Source: Rufibacter psychrotolerans (GTDB lineage: Bacteria; Bacteroidota; Bacteroidia; Cytophagales; Hymenobacteraceae). Taken from it: DNA of 61,673 nt. Below the pieces are notes generated by a model, which made no database searches, was not told the DNA's origin, and saw nothing but the letters and a program-made list of their open reading frames with translations. Numbering within the stretch: the stretch's first letter is position 1; each line of letters starts with the position of its first letter. Below are positions 8,901 to 17,055 of this stretch, piece after piece. The position numbers were made by a program, and so were the translations under genes. The DNA lies in contig NZ_JAFFJV010000017.1 in assembly GCF_016924645.1 (NCBI RefSeq), positions 1-61,673 of the forward strand, in the 5' to 3' direction.

Positions 8901-11526
8901 TTCTTCGGCTTTGGCTCTTTCTACGGCCGCCCAGGTACGTTCGGCTGTTTCCTTAACCAGCGCGATGTCTTCCTCCGTCCACTGGCGCGCTTGCCCGTGC
9001 TGAATACCTAAATTGGCGACCCAGCGACCCGCTTTGATGAGCGGGACGCCAATGCTAGCGTACACATCGTGTGCGATGAACGCTGCCCGTACCGTTTCGC
9101 TTAACCGCTCGTCTGAAGTCATGTTGTGGATGGCGAAGGCTTCGCCCGTGCGTAGCCCTTTGCTCGCCGCGCCGAATTCGCTTGTCGGAAAACGACCGAG
9201 GAGTTGGGGATACGCTCCGCGCACGTAGTTGGCTGAGATACAATATGTCTTTCCGTCGTCTTCAACTTCGGCATACAGCACCCGGTCAACCTGCAACTGT
9301 TCGCCGAGTACGCGCATGGCTGTGCGCTGAATTTCAACCGCGTCGGAAAGCGGACGCAGCGCGTCCGCCAGTTTCAATAAATATTCCTGCTCGCGTTCGC
9401 GCTGTTTGCGTTCGGTTGTGTCTTCGAAAAGCACACCGACGAGACGGCTGCCGGGTCCGCCGATCCGAGCGTAGCTTGCCTGATACCATTTCTGGGTGTA
9501 TTCGTTGTAGCTCTCCGTTAGCAGCGGCTCGCCGGTTCGTAAAACCTGGTCGTACGGCTCAAGCCAGTGCGGTTCTACATTTGGAACAAGTTCGCTGACG
9601 AGTTTGCCCTGTCCGTTAAGACCCGTGATCTGAAGGACCGCAGGGTTGACCTCCAGTTGAAGATAATCAACCACCTTCCCCGTAGAATCCAGTATCGCTT
9701 CGCTAATGCAAAAACCTTGATTGATGGATTCAAACAACGTGCGGTATTTTTCCTCACTTTTACGCAGCGCTTCTTCTGCCTTAGCTCTTTCAATTGCTGC
9801 CCAGGTACGTTCGGTAACTTCTTCAATCAGCTTCACTTCATCATTTGTCCAGGTACGTGGAGTGGAGCTTGCCGGAGCAAACGACCATATTACATTTCTT
9901 TCACCTTGACGAAGGCAGCAAGAAACAACTGCAGCCAGTTTTATGGCAGCAAAGGATGCTTTATCTAAATCTGAAAGAGTGGCGTCTGTATCCGCATTCT
10001 CAATAACAAGTGTTCCTTCCTCAATCTGCCGGACACTTTTGGGAAAATCTGACAGGCGGTAGTCTCCTATAAGAGATGGCAGCCCATTGGGATTATACTC
10101 AGCCCCGATCACTGCCCGGTTTCCCGATTTATTTACTGTAGCAATATAAGAACGATCTAGTCCAAAAAATTCGGAGATCAGTCGTAAGCTAGTGTTTTCA
10201 ATTGTTTCCTTACCTGATAATGTACGCAAGGTGTCGGAGAAATTGAGTAGAAACTCCTGGTGTAGCTCCCGCTGTTTGCGTTCAGTGATGTCTTCAAACA
10301 CATTGGCCACCACCCGGCTCTCCGGCCCGCCTACTCTGGTGGTGTGCGTGCGGAACCATTGGCTGGTTCCCGCATGGTAGTTTTCATGCCGTAGCGGCGT
10401 ACCGGTTTTAATGACGGTGTCATAGGCATCGAGCCAGTACTGTTCGGTCGGAACCAATTCGCTGCACAACCTGCCGGCTATGTTTTTAAAGCTGGTAATT
10501 CTTTCAAAGGCTGGGTTTACCTCTACGCACCGCATATCAACCGGTTTGCCAGCATCGTCATAAATCATCTCCAATACCGAAAGACCTTCGTCAATGGAAT
10601 TGAATAATGCCTGGTATTTATCGGTTGTTTTCTGGGCTATTTCATTTTTCAGGCGAAGAATTTCCTGTTCGCTTTTCTTCCGCTCGGTGATATCCTCGGT
10701 ATTCATCACAAAGCCATCGCCCATCTTCACCAGGGTCTGGTGGAACCATTGGTCATGGAATTGCTCATGCGAGTAGTAATGGTCCAGGTCTATGGTGATG
10801 CCCGTTTCCGTTACCTGCACAAATTTTTCAAACAAGCCTGTTTCTACCACTGCAGGGTTCTGTTGCAACAGGCTCTTGCCAATTACATCTCAATAGTGTT
10901 CGTTCCACACACGGTTGGTGAATACCCAGGTGAAGTCTACTATCTTTCCGGCCTGGTCCCGCACCGCCTGGAAGGCCTGAATGTAGTACAGGGAGCCGTC
11001 CAGGGTGGCTTGCAGCAATTGCTGGTTCTGCTTTACTTCTTCCTCGGCTTTCTTGGGCTGAATGGCATCACGGGTGATGGCCTGTACCGTTTCCCGGCAC
11101 AGGGTCAGTTCAGTCTGGTCCTCCACCTTTACCAGCAGGTACTGGAGTTCCTCGTGGCCGTTGAATCCGGGCGTGAGGTGCAGGCGCAGGAACTTTTGCC
11201 CTGGTTCAGTGGTGCCGTTGGTGCAGGGGAATTCGCTGTGGAGGTGCAGGGACAACTGGTGCGGCTTTTTGCCGGAGAGCACCTGCCGGAAGGCCCCTTC
11301 CACTTTTGCGGGGGCAAAAACCTGGCGGCCCAGGTTGCGGGGCAAGGCTACCCCCCCCCCCGAACAGGTTTTTGCCCACCCACTCTTCCCGGCCAGACCG
11401 GAAAGCCCGCAGGAAGGCATCTGAGGCGGTTAGTACCTCCAACTCAGGAGACAGCACCAGGTATAGGTCTGGCACGGTCTCAAACGCTTTCAACACTTCC
11501 AAAGGCACTACGGCAGCAGACTTCAT
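5901..11526 (-). pseudogene. Giant multi-PAS/GAF sensor histidine kinase, broken by a frameshift and a stop
   Basis: A NarL-type (HisKA_3) sensor kinase. The intact 3' reading frame (5901-10868, 1655 residues) contains about eight PAS domains, each ending in a DITERK-like linker, two GAF domains (near residues 205-355 and 500-650), then the dimerisation helix RRISESLHNGVAQILYA with the phospho-His candidate and an HATPase domain (DNGRGIQN, KGIGLRSIQDRV). No membrane span is seen, so it is probably cytosolic. The true start is likely ATG at 11526. The frame shifts at a run of 11 C (11351-11361, G on the coding strand); ten would restore it. It then meets an in-frame TGA at 10888-10890 (coding strand) inside the first PAS domain. 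A 1655-residue product from an internal start is possible. No response regulator lies nearby. Confidence 0.85.
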
Positions 11527-11718
11527 AAGCAAGGCTGGAACTTATATCTTTTTTCTTACACAAAGGAACACAATTCTCTAAGCCGATATTCCACCATTGA
11601 TTTACGAACAAATACGGTATTTTAGGAGGAAAACACGTTCTATGGCTTTGAGAGAAAACAAGTTTTTTACTTATTACTTCGCCTCAAGCCTTACAAAGTA
11701 GGCAAAAGGCCTTAAACG

Positions 11719-11754
11719 CGTTTTGAGGCTGATTCTGGGTTAAGAGCCCCAAAT
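11719..11754. repeat. Family A palindrome, degenerate copy
   Basis: CGTTTTGAGGCTGATT, ctgggt, TAAGAGCCCCAAATC: G/C block and T-rich inner arm in the family order, with several mismatches. Confidence 0.5.
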
Positions 11755-11908
11755 CATGATGAAAACAAGGGTAAGTAAGACCTTTCCAAAGGTAATATAC
11801 CCTTTTCTTAGCAGGTTTGAAAAGCGAAGGCTCTGAATGCCATGGAAAAGGGCCTTGCCTTACGGGAATCTGGCCACCGGAGAACTGCTTACCGTGCTTC
11901 TGCCCCGC

Positions 11909-11945
11909 GGCTGATTTCCGCCAACAGGAAATCAGCTCTGTTTTT
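11909..11945 (+). terminator. Terminator-like hairpin in the ydcF leader
   Basis: CTGATTTCC (11911-11919) pairs with GGAAATCAG (11927-11935), followed by CTCTGTTTTT. It lies 60 nt upstream of the YdcF start with no plus-strand gene before it. It could be an attenuator in a leader RNA or the end of a small RNA. Confidence 0.45.
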
Positions 11946-12003
11946 ATGAACTTTCCGGCGGAAAAAAAAAATTGCAGCCAGTTTTCACCTGTAACTGCCC
12001 CGC

Positions 12004-12666
12004 ATGGTCTTAGACCCCGAAACCCTCACGTTAAGCCGCATCATCTGGGAGTACCACCAGTTGCACCATACCCTGCAACCCGCCGATGCCATTCTGGTCC
12101 TGGGCAGCCATGACCCACGCGTGGCCGAACGCGGCGCCGAGCTCTTCCTGGCCGGCTACGCGCCCTGGCTTCTCTTCTCCGGCGGATTTGGCAGACTGAC
12201 GGAAGGCACCTGGACCGAAACCGAGGCCGAAAAGTTTGCCCGCATCGCCCAGGAAATGGGCGTACCCACTAGCCAAATCCTGCTAGAGAACCAATCTACC
12301 AACACCGGCGAGAACATTGCCTTTTCTTACCGCCTGCTGCAGGAGAAGCACATACCGGTACGCCGCCTGATCTTGGTGCAGAAACCCTACATGGAGCGCC
12401 GCACCTACGCTACCTTTCTGAAGCAATGGCCCGGTGAGGAAATTGAAATCATGGTCACCTCCCCGCAGATCAGCTTTGAAGACTACCCCCTGGACGAAGC
12501 CTACCGCGAACTGGTCATCCACATCATGCTGGGCGATCTGCAGCGCATCCAACTGTATCCCGAGAAAGGTTTTCAGGTGTATCAGGAGATTCCAGCCAAG
12601 GTATGGGAGGCTTTTGAGCAGTTGAAACGGAGAGGATTTACCAGCCATCTGCTGCCTTCCACTTAA
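12004..12666 (+). CDS. YdcF/DUF218 family protein
   Basis: A 220-residue DUF218 (YdcF/SanA/ElyC-type) protein. The family core is visible: ADAILVLGSHDPRVAERGAELFLAGYAPWLLFSGG, then the conserved STNTGENIAFS and the region RRLILVQKPYMERRTYATF. No signal peptide or membrane span is present, so it resembles cytosolic YdcF (which binds S-adenosylmethionine) more than the membrane SanA type. The biochemical role is not known. It probably stands alone or is co-transcribed with the PhzF gene 50 bp downstream. A terminator-like hairpin in its leader may regulate it. Confidence 0.88.
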   Translation: MVLDPETLTLSRIIWEYHQLHHTLQPADAILVLGSHDPRVAERGAELFLAGYAPWLLFSGGFGRLTEGTWTETEAEKFARIAQEMGVPTSQILLENQSTNTGENIAFSYRLLQEKHIPVRRLILVQKPYMERRTYATFLKQWPGEEIEIMVTSPQISFEDYPLDEAYRELVIHIMLGDLQRIQLYPEKGFQVYQEIPAKVWEAFEQLKRRGFTSHLLPST

Positions 12667-12687
12667 TCAATTCCTCACGCAACCAGC

Positions 12688-12713
12688 GCGTTTTACGCTT
12701 GTTTTCAGAAAAG
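12688..12713. repeat. Family A half-copy at the phzF start
   Basis: GCGTTTTACGCTTGTTTTCAGAAAA ends 4 nt before the PhzF ATG. The left arm and loop are present; the right arm would fall into the coding sequence and is absent. Confidence 0.45.
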
Positions 12714-12716
12714 TAG

Positions 12717-13532
12717 ATGCAAATCAAAACCTATATCATAGACGCCTTTACCAAGGAAGCTTTCAAAGGGAACCCCGCTGGCGTTTGCCTGTTGGAGGAA
12801 CCCCTGCCCATCAACCAGATGCAGGCCATTGCCACCGAACTGAACCTCTCTGAAACGGCGTTCCTGGTCCCTGTGGCGCAGGCGGTAGCCACTTTTTCCA
12901 TCTGGTACTTCACCCCTACCGTGGAGATCGCGTTCTGCGGCCATGCCACCCTGGCATCAGCCAAGCTGGTGCTGGAGAAACTGGCACTGGAGCAAGTGAC
13001 CTTTATCACACACCACAACCTGGTGTTGCAAGCGGTCAAAGAAGCGGAGGCTATCCTCATGCAGTTCCCGCTGTTTGATTACCAGCCGCAACCTGTTTTG
13101 CCCGCGCTGTTTGAGGCCCTGGGCCTGCCTGCCTCAGAGCACCTTTATTTCTCCGATGCCCTGCAACTGCTGATCCTGGAAGTTCCCGACAAAGAAACCC
13201 TGCAGCAGCTCACCCCCAATTTTGCCCAACTGCTGAACTCCACGGAGATCGCCAAAGGCCTGGCCGTCACCACCCGCTCTCCCGACGCGGAGTTTGATTT
13301 CTATTCGCGCTGCTTCTGGCCCTGGGTGGGCATCAACGAAGACCCGGTCACCGGCTCCGCCCACAGCGTCCTGGCTAGGTTCTGGTCCGATAGACTGCAG
13401 AAAACCGAGCTCCACGCCTTTCAACTCTCTTCGCGCGGCGGATACCTGCACCTTACTATCAAAGATGCCCACACATTGGAGGTTCGCAGCCAGGCTCAGA
13501 TGGTACTGGAGGGAGTACTGTACCTTGCATGA
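12717..13532 (+). CDS. PhzF-family isomerase/epimerase
   Basis: A 271-residue PhzF-fold protein (two diaminopimelate-epimerase-like halves). It has the N-terminal DAFTKEAFKGNPAGVC, the catalytic Glu46 in LNLSETAF, the turn FCGHATLASA, the second-half INEDPVTGSAHSVLA and the closing RGGYLHL. In Pseudomonas PhzF isomerises a dihydro-hydroxyanthranilate in phenazine synthesis, but most relatives are orphan cytosolic enzymes of unknown substrate. No phenazine genes lie nearby, so a phenazine role should not be assumed. The start is the ATG at 12717, which directly follows a truncated palindrome. Confidence 0.92.
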   Translation: MQIKTYIIDAFTKEAFKGNPAGVCLLEEPLPINQMQAIATELNLSETAFLVPVAQAVATFSIWYFTPTVEIAFCGHATLASAKLVLEKLALEQVTFITHHNLVLQAVKEAEAILMQFPLFDYQPQPVLPALFEALGLPASEHLYFSDALQLLILEVPDKETLQQLTPNFAQLLNSTEIAKGLAVTTRSPDAEFDFYSRCFWPWVGINEDPVTGSAHSVLARFWSDRLQKTELHAFQLSSRGGYLHLTIKDAHTLEVRSQAQMVLEGVLYLA

Positions 13533-13628
13533 TAGAATTCTGCCAAGAAGCTATACAATCATAAAGCATTGATATTTTACCACTAACATCACTTTAACCC
13601 AACCAGACCATGATTCCCAACCGGGATA

Positions 13629-13774
13629 CACCCTCGCTCGCCTGTGGCGAGGGTGAGAAATAGGGCAGCCTCTGGCTGCCAGGCGGGCAAGTCAGGTATG
13701 GAGACACAAACTAATCCGTTGCCTAACGGCCAGAGGCTTCTCCATGACTCACCCTCGCCACAGGCGAGCGAGGA
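13629..13774. repeat. MITE-like hairpin element, family C copy 2
   Basis: The ends are a long inverted repeat: CACCCTCGCTCGCCTGTGGC and GCCACAGGCGAGCGAGG. Each end also folds on itself, and an inner hairpin GGCAGCCTCTGGCTGCC follows the left end. The spacer holds CGGCCAGAGGC before the right end, as in copy 1. No ORF inside. Confidence 0.75.
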
Positions 13775-13819
13775 TATTTTGATTATCGAAAACTCATTCT
13801 CGAACTCTAAGGAAGCACC

Positions 13820-13857
13820 CGTTTTAAGGTTATTTTCCGCAAAACAGGCCAAAAATG
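13820..13857. repeat. Family A palindrome
   Basis: GTTTTAAGGTTATTTT, loop ccgc, AAAACAGGCCAAAAATG. It lies about 50 bp before the glycosylasparaginase start and is very like the copy at 53409. Confidence 0.6.
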
Positions 13858-13908
13858 TCCTCCTCCCCTTACCTTCACTAAACGCAAACCTATACCACCC
13901 ACACAAAC

Positions 13909-14886
13909 ATGAAAAGCAGACGTCACTTTCTCCGGCTTTCGGCGCTGGGTACCGCCTTTGTGAGCGGCCTCTACCCCATTCACCGGGCATTTTCGGGCAC
14001 CCTTCAGAAAGACAAAACCAATAAACCGCTGGTGATCTCTACCTGGGACCACGGCATGCCCGCCAACGAAGCCGCCTGGAAAATCCTTTCGCAGAACGGC
14101 CATGCGCTGGATGCCGTGGAAGCCGGGGTACGCGTGCCCGAGGCCGACCCCAACGTGCGCACCGTGGGCTACGGGGGCTTTCCGGACCGCGAAGGAAACG
14201 TGACGCTGGACGCCTGCATCATGGACAAAGACAGCAACTGCGGCTCGGTGGCGTATCTGCAGCACATCAAGCACCCCATCTCGGTGGCCCGCAAGGTGAT
14301 GGAAGACACCCCGCACGTGATGCTGGTGGGCGACGGTGCCCTGCAGTTTGCCCTCTCCAAAGGCTTCCAGAAAGAGAACCTTTTAACGCCCGAATCTGAA
14401 AAAGACTGGAAAAACTGGCTCAGGGAGTCCAAATACAAGCCGGTCATCAACATCGAGAACCATGACACCATTGGCTTGCTGGCCTTAGACGTACACGGCA
14501 ACCTGGCCGGGGCCTGTACCACCAGCGGCGCAGCCTACAAAATGAAGGGCCGCGTGGGCGATTCTCCCATCATTGGCGCGGGTTTGTTTGTAGACAACGA
14601 GATTGGCGCGGCCACGGCCACCGGTCTGGGCGAGGCCGTGATCCGGATGGTGGGCAGCCATTTGGTGGTGGAACTCATGCGCCAGGGCAACTCCCCGGAG
14701 AAAGCCTGCCGGTTGGCCGTGGAGCGCATCATCCAGAAGCAGAAGAACGTGAAAGACCTGCAGGTGGGCTTCATTGCCCTCAACAAACAGGGCGAATACG
14801 GCGGCTACTGCATCCAGCGGGGCTTTAACTACGCCGTGCGCGATGCCCAGACCAACAAACTTCTGGATGCGAAATACAAACTCTAG
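13909..14886 (+). CDS. N4-(beta-N-acetylglucosaminyl)-L-asparaginase (glycosylasparaginase)
   Basis: A 325-residue N-terminal-nucleophile hydrolase that cleaves the GlcNAc-Asn bond of N-glycopeptides and relates to the periplasmic enzyme of Elizabethkingia. The N-terminus carries a Tat-like signal (SRRHFLRLSALG) followed by a hydrophobic stretch, suggesting folded export to the periplasm. The autocleavage site is visible as NIENHD-T187-IGLLALD, where Thr187 would become the nucleophile of the beta chain. Further conserved stretches are VGYGGFPDREG, RVGDSPIIGAGLF and GLGEAVIRMVG. cutC follows 5 bp downstream, so the two are probably co-transcribed. Plain isoaspartyl peptidase activity is the alternative. 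Confidence 0.93.
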   Translation: MKSRRHFLRLSALGTAFVSGLYPIHRAFSGTLQKDKTNKPLVISTWDHGMPANEAAWKILSQNGHALDAVEAGVRVPEADPNVRTVGYGGFPDREGNVTLDACIMDKDSNCGSVAYLQHIKHPISVARKVMEDTPHVMLVGDGALQFALSKGFQKENLLTPESEKDWKNWLRESKYKPVINIENHDTIGLLALDVHGNLAGACTTSGAAYKMKGRVGDSPIIGAGLFVDNEIGAATATGLGEAVIRMVGSHLVVELMRQGNSPEKACRLAVERIIQKQKNVKDLQVGFIALNKQGEYGGYCIQRGFNYAVRDAQTNKLLDAKYKL

Positions 14887-14891
14887 GCAGA

Positions 14892-15665
14892 ATGGGTAAA
14901 TCAGTTCTATTGGAAATCTGCGTAGATTCGGTGCAGTCGGCCATCACGGCGCAGGAAGCAGGCGCACAGCGGGTAGAACTCTGCGATAACCTGGTGGAAG
15001 GCGGCACCACGCCCAGCGCGGGCATGATCCGGCTCTGCCGACAGCACCTGAGCATCGGGTTGCACGTGCTCATCCGCCCCCGGCGCGGCGACTTCCTGTA
15101 CTCAGACCTGGAGTTTGCCGTCATGAGGGAAGACATTGCCGTAGCCAAGCAACTGGGCGCCGATGGCGTGGTGCTGGGCGTACTGCTGCCCGATGGTACG
15201 ATTGATGTAAACCGCACCCGCGAACTGATAGAGTTGGCCCGACCGCTTAACGTCACCTTCCACCGGGCGTTTGATCTTACGCCAGACCCTTTCCAGGCGC
15301 TGGAAGATCTCTTGAGCGTGGGCGTAGACCGACTGCTCACCTCCGGACAGAAAGCAACTGCGCCCGAAGGTGCCGAGCTAATCGCTGCCCTGCAGAAAAA
15401 AGCGGGCGACAACCTGGTCATCTTGCCGGGCGGCGGCATTAACGAGCAGAATCTGGCCTCGCTCCTGCAGCAAACCGGGGTTACCGAAGTCCATGCCTCC
15501 GCCAGGGAGGTAAAGGAAAGCTTGATGCAGTTCCGGCGCGAGGACGTGCCCATGGGCGGAACCCCGTTGCCCACTGAATATGCCTTGATGGAAGCCTCCG
15601 CCCAAAGAATAACAGTCCTGAAAGCCATTGCCCAGAACCTAAACAACGCCATTCATTCGCTTTAA
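14892..15665 (+). CDS. cutC: CutC-family protein
   Basis: A 257-residue TIM-barrel protein of the CutC family, described as a copper homeostasis factor in some bacteria and animals but of uncertain biochemical activity. Its markers are LEICVDSVQSAITAQEAGAQRVELC at the N-terminus, the RPRRGDFLYSDLEFAVMREDI segment, VLGVLLPDGTIDVNRTREL, FHRAFDLTPDPFQALEDL, LTSGQKATAPEG, and GGGINEQNL with EVHASARE near the end. It follows the glycosylasparaginase by 5 bp. No copper ATPase or chaperone lies nearby, so a copper role is not supported by context. Confidence 0.93.
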   Translation: MGKSVLLEICVDSVQSAITAQEAGAQRVELCDNLVEGGTTPSAGMIRLCRQHLSIGLHVLIRPRRGDFLYSDLEFAVMREDIAVAKQLGADGVVLGVLLPDGTIDVNRTRELIELARPLNVTFHRAFDLTPDPFQALEDLLSVGVDRLLTSGQKATAPEGAELIAALQKKAGDNLVILPGGGINEQNLASLLQQTGVTEVHASAREVKESLMQFRREDVPMGGTPLPTEYALMEASAQRITVLKAIAQNLNNAIHSL

Positions 15666-15690
15666 ACCAGGTTTGGAAACGGCCAAAAGC

Positions 15691-15728
15691 TGTTTTGGAC
15701 CTATTTTCTAGAAAAGAGGCCAAAAATA
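15691..15728. repeat. Family A palindrome
   Basis: TGTTTTGGACCTATTTT, loop ctag, AAAAGAGGCCAAAAATA, between cutC and the NtrC-like regulator gene. Confidence 0.65.
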
Positions 15729-15805
15729 TCCCGGAGGTCTTTTCCCACGTATCCCACGGAAATAAATTGCGAACTTGCACCGTTCGCACTGAAAACAAAC
15801 AACCC

Positions 15806-16960
15806 ATGCCCAAGATCCTGATCATTGATGATGAACGTAGCATCCGCTACACGCTCAAAGAAATTCTGGAATACGAAAACTATACCGTAGACGAGGCCGA
15901 AGACGGGGAACGCGGCCTGGAGCTGCTGCAGAAAAGCAAATACGACGTGGTGCTCTGCGACATCAAAATGCCCAAGATGGATGGCATGGAGGTACTGCAG
16001 CGCGCCGCCATCCTCACCCCCGACACTCCCTTTATCATGATCTCGGCCCACGGCACCATTGACACCGCCGTGGAGGCCACCAAAAAAGGCGCCTATGACT
16101 TCCTGGTGAAACCCCCGGACCTGAACCGCCTGCTGGTGTCGGTGCGCAACGCGCTGGACAAAGCCACCCTGGTCACCGAGACCAAGACGTTAAAGAAGAA
16201 AATCTCCAAGACCTATGAGATGGTGGGCTCCTCGCCGGCCCTGGGCAAAGTGAAGGCCGCCATTGCCAAAGTAGCCCCTACGGACGCCCGCGTGCTCATC
16301 ACCGGGCCTAACGGGGCCGGGAAGGAACTGGTGGCCCGCTCCTTGCACGAGCAGAGCAACCGCGCCTCGGGTCCGTTGGTGGAGGTGAACTGCGCCGCCA
16401 TTCCCAGCGAGCTGATTGAAAGTGAGCTGTTCGGGCACGAGAAAGGCTCGTTTACCTCGGCGGTGAAGCAGCGCATCGGCAAGTTTGAGCAGGCCAACGG
16501 CGGCACCCTGTTCCTGGATGAGATTGGCGACATGAGCCTTTCGGCCCAAGCCAAAGTGTTGCGTGCCTTGCAGGAGCACAAGATCACGCGCGTGGGCGGC
16601 GACAAAGACATCACTGTGGACGTGCGCGTGGTGGCCGCCACCAACAAAAACCTGCTGGAGGAGATTGAGGCCAAGAACTTCCGGGAAGACTTGTACCACC
16701 GCCTGAGCGTGATCCTGATCCACGTGCCGCCCCTGAACGAACGCCGCGAGGATATTCCGGACCTGGTGCAGAAGTTCCTGCAAGACGTGGCCCGCGACTA
16801 CGGCAACAAGCCCAAGAAGATTGCCCCCGAAGCCCTCACCTACCTGCAGGGCCTGGACTGGCGCGGCAACGTGCGCGAACTGCGGAACGTGGTGGAACGC
16901 CTGGTCATCATGAGCGACGACACCATCACCGAGGAAGATGCCCGTTTGTACGCCAAATAA
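15806..16960 (+). CDS. NtrC-like response regulator with sigma-54 ATPase, no DNA-binding domain
   Basis: A 384-residue protein from ATG 15806; the longer upstream frame runs through a repeat and lacks similarity. Residues 1-120 form a receiver domain with the phospho-Asp at 52 (CDIKMPKMDG). Residues 140-370 form an AAA+ domain with Walker A (GPNGAGKE, about 167), the sigma-54 contact loop and Walker B (LFLDEIGD). The contact loop reads GSFTSA at about 214-219 instead of the standard GAFTGA. The protein ends right after the AAA+ domain (RELRNVVERLVIM...EDARLYAK), so the usual Fis-type DNA-binding helix is missing. The partner kinase is unknown. It may act without an enhancer site or on something other than sigma-54. 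Confidence 0.92.
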   Translation: MPKILIIDDERSIRYTLKEILEYENYTVDEAEDGERGLELLQKSKYDVVLCDIKMPKMDGMEVLQRAAILTPDTPFIMISAHGTIDTAVEATKKGAYDFLVKPPDLNRLLVSVRNALDKATLVTETKTLKKKISKTYEMVGSSPALGKVKAAIAKVAPTDARVLITGPNGAGKELVARSLHEQSNRASGPLVEVNCAAIPSELIESELFGHEKGSFTSAVKQRIGKFEQANGGTLFLDEIGDMSLSAQAKVLRALQEHKITRVGGDKDITVDVRVVAATNKNLLEEIEAKNFREDLYHRLSVILIHVPPLNERREDIPDLVQKFLQDVARDYGNKPKKIAPEALTYLQGLDWRGNVRELRNVVERLVIMSDDTITEEDARLYAK

Positions 16961-16974
16961 TCTACATCTTACCC

Positions 16975-17022
16975 AAAACAGCGCCGCCGCTCTGGTTCAT
17001 TCCGGAGCGGCGGCGCTGTTTT
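16975..17022. terminator. Bidirectional terminator
   Basis: A strong GC stem, GCGCCGCCGCTC/GAGCGGCGGCGC, flanked by AAAACA and TGTTTT, lies between the convergent regulator and LuxE-like genes and can serve both. Confidence 0.88.
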
Positions 17023-17054
17023 GGGGCTATTTTCTGGAAAAAGGACGTAAAATG
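17017..17054. repeat. Family A palindrome
   Basis: CTGTTTTGGGGCTATTTT, loop ctgg, AAAAAGGACGTAAAATGG. It overlaps the right arm of the terminator and ends 2 nt before the minus-strand LuxE-like stop codon. Confidence 0.65.
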
Positions 17055-17055
17055 G

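Larger units (their letters stand above)
11527..12003. other. Intergenic region between divergent genes
   Basis: No gene seen. It holds a degenerate family A palindrome (11719-11754) and, closer to the YdcF gene, a terminator-like hairpin (11909-11945). The last 60 bp before the ATG include an A-rich tract. Confidence 0.5.

Noticed and set aside
11811..11940. Cobalamin riboswitch upstream of the YdcF gene
   Set aside because: GGGAATCTGG and CTGCCCCGC recall parts of the B12 element, but the GCCACTG box and the closing arms are not found in order, and YdcF is not a B12-related gene.
12717..13532. Phenazine biosynthesis cluster
   Set aside because: PhzF-fold proteins are common orphans and no other phenazine gene is present.
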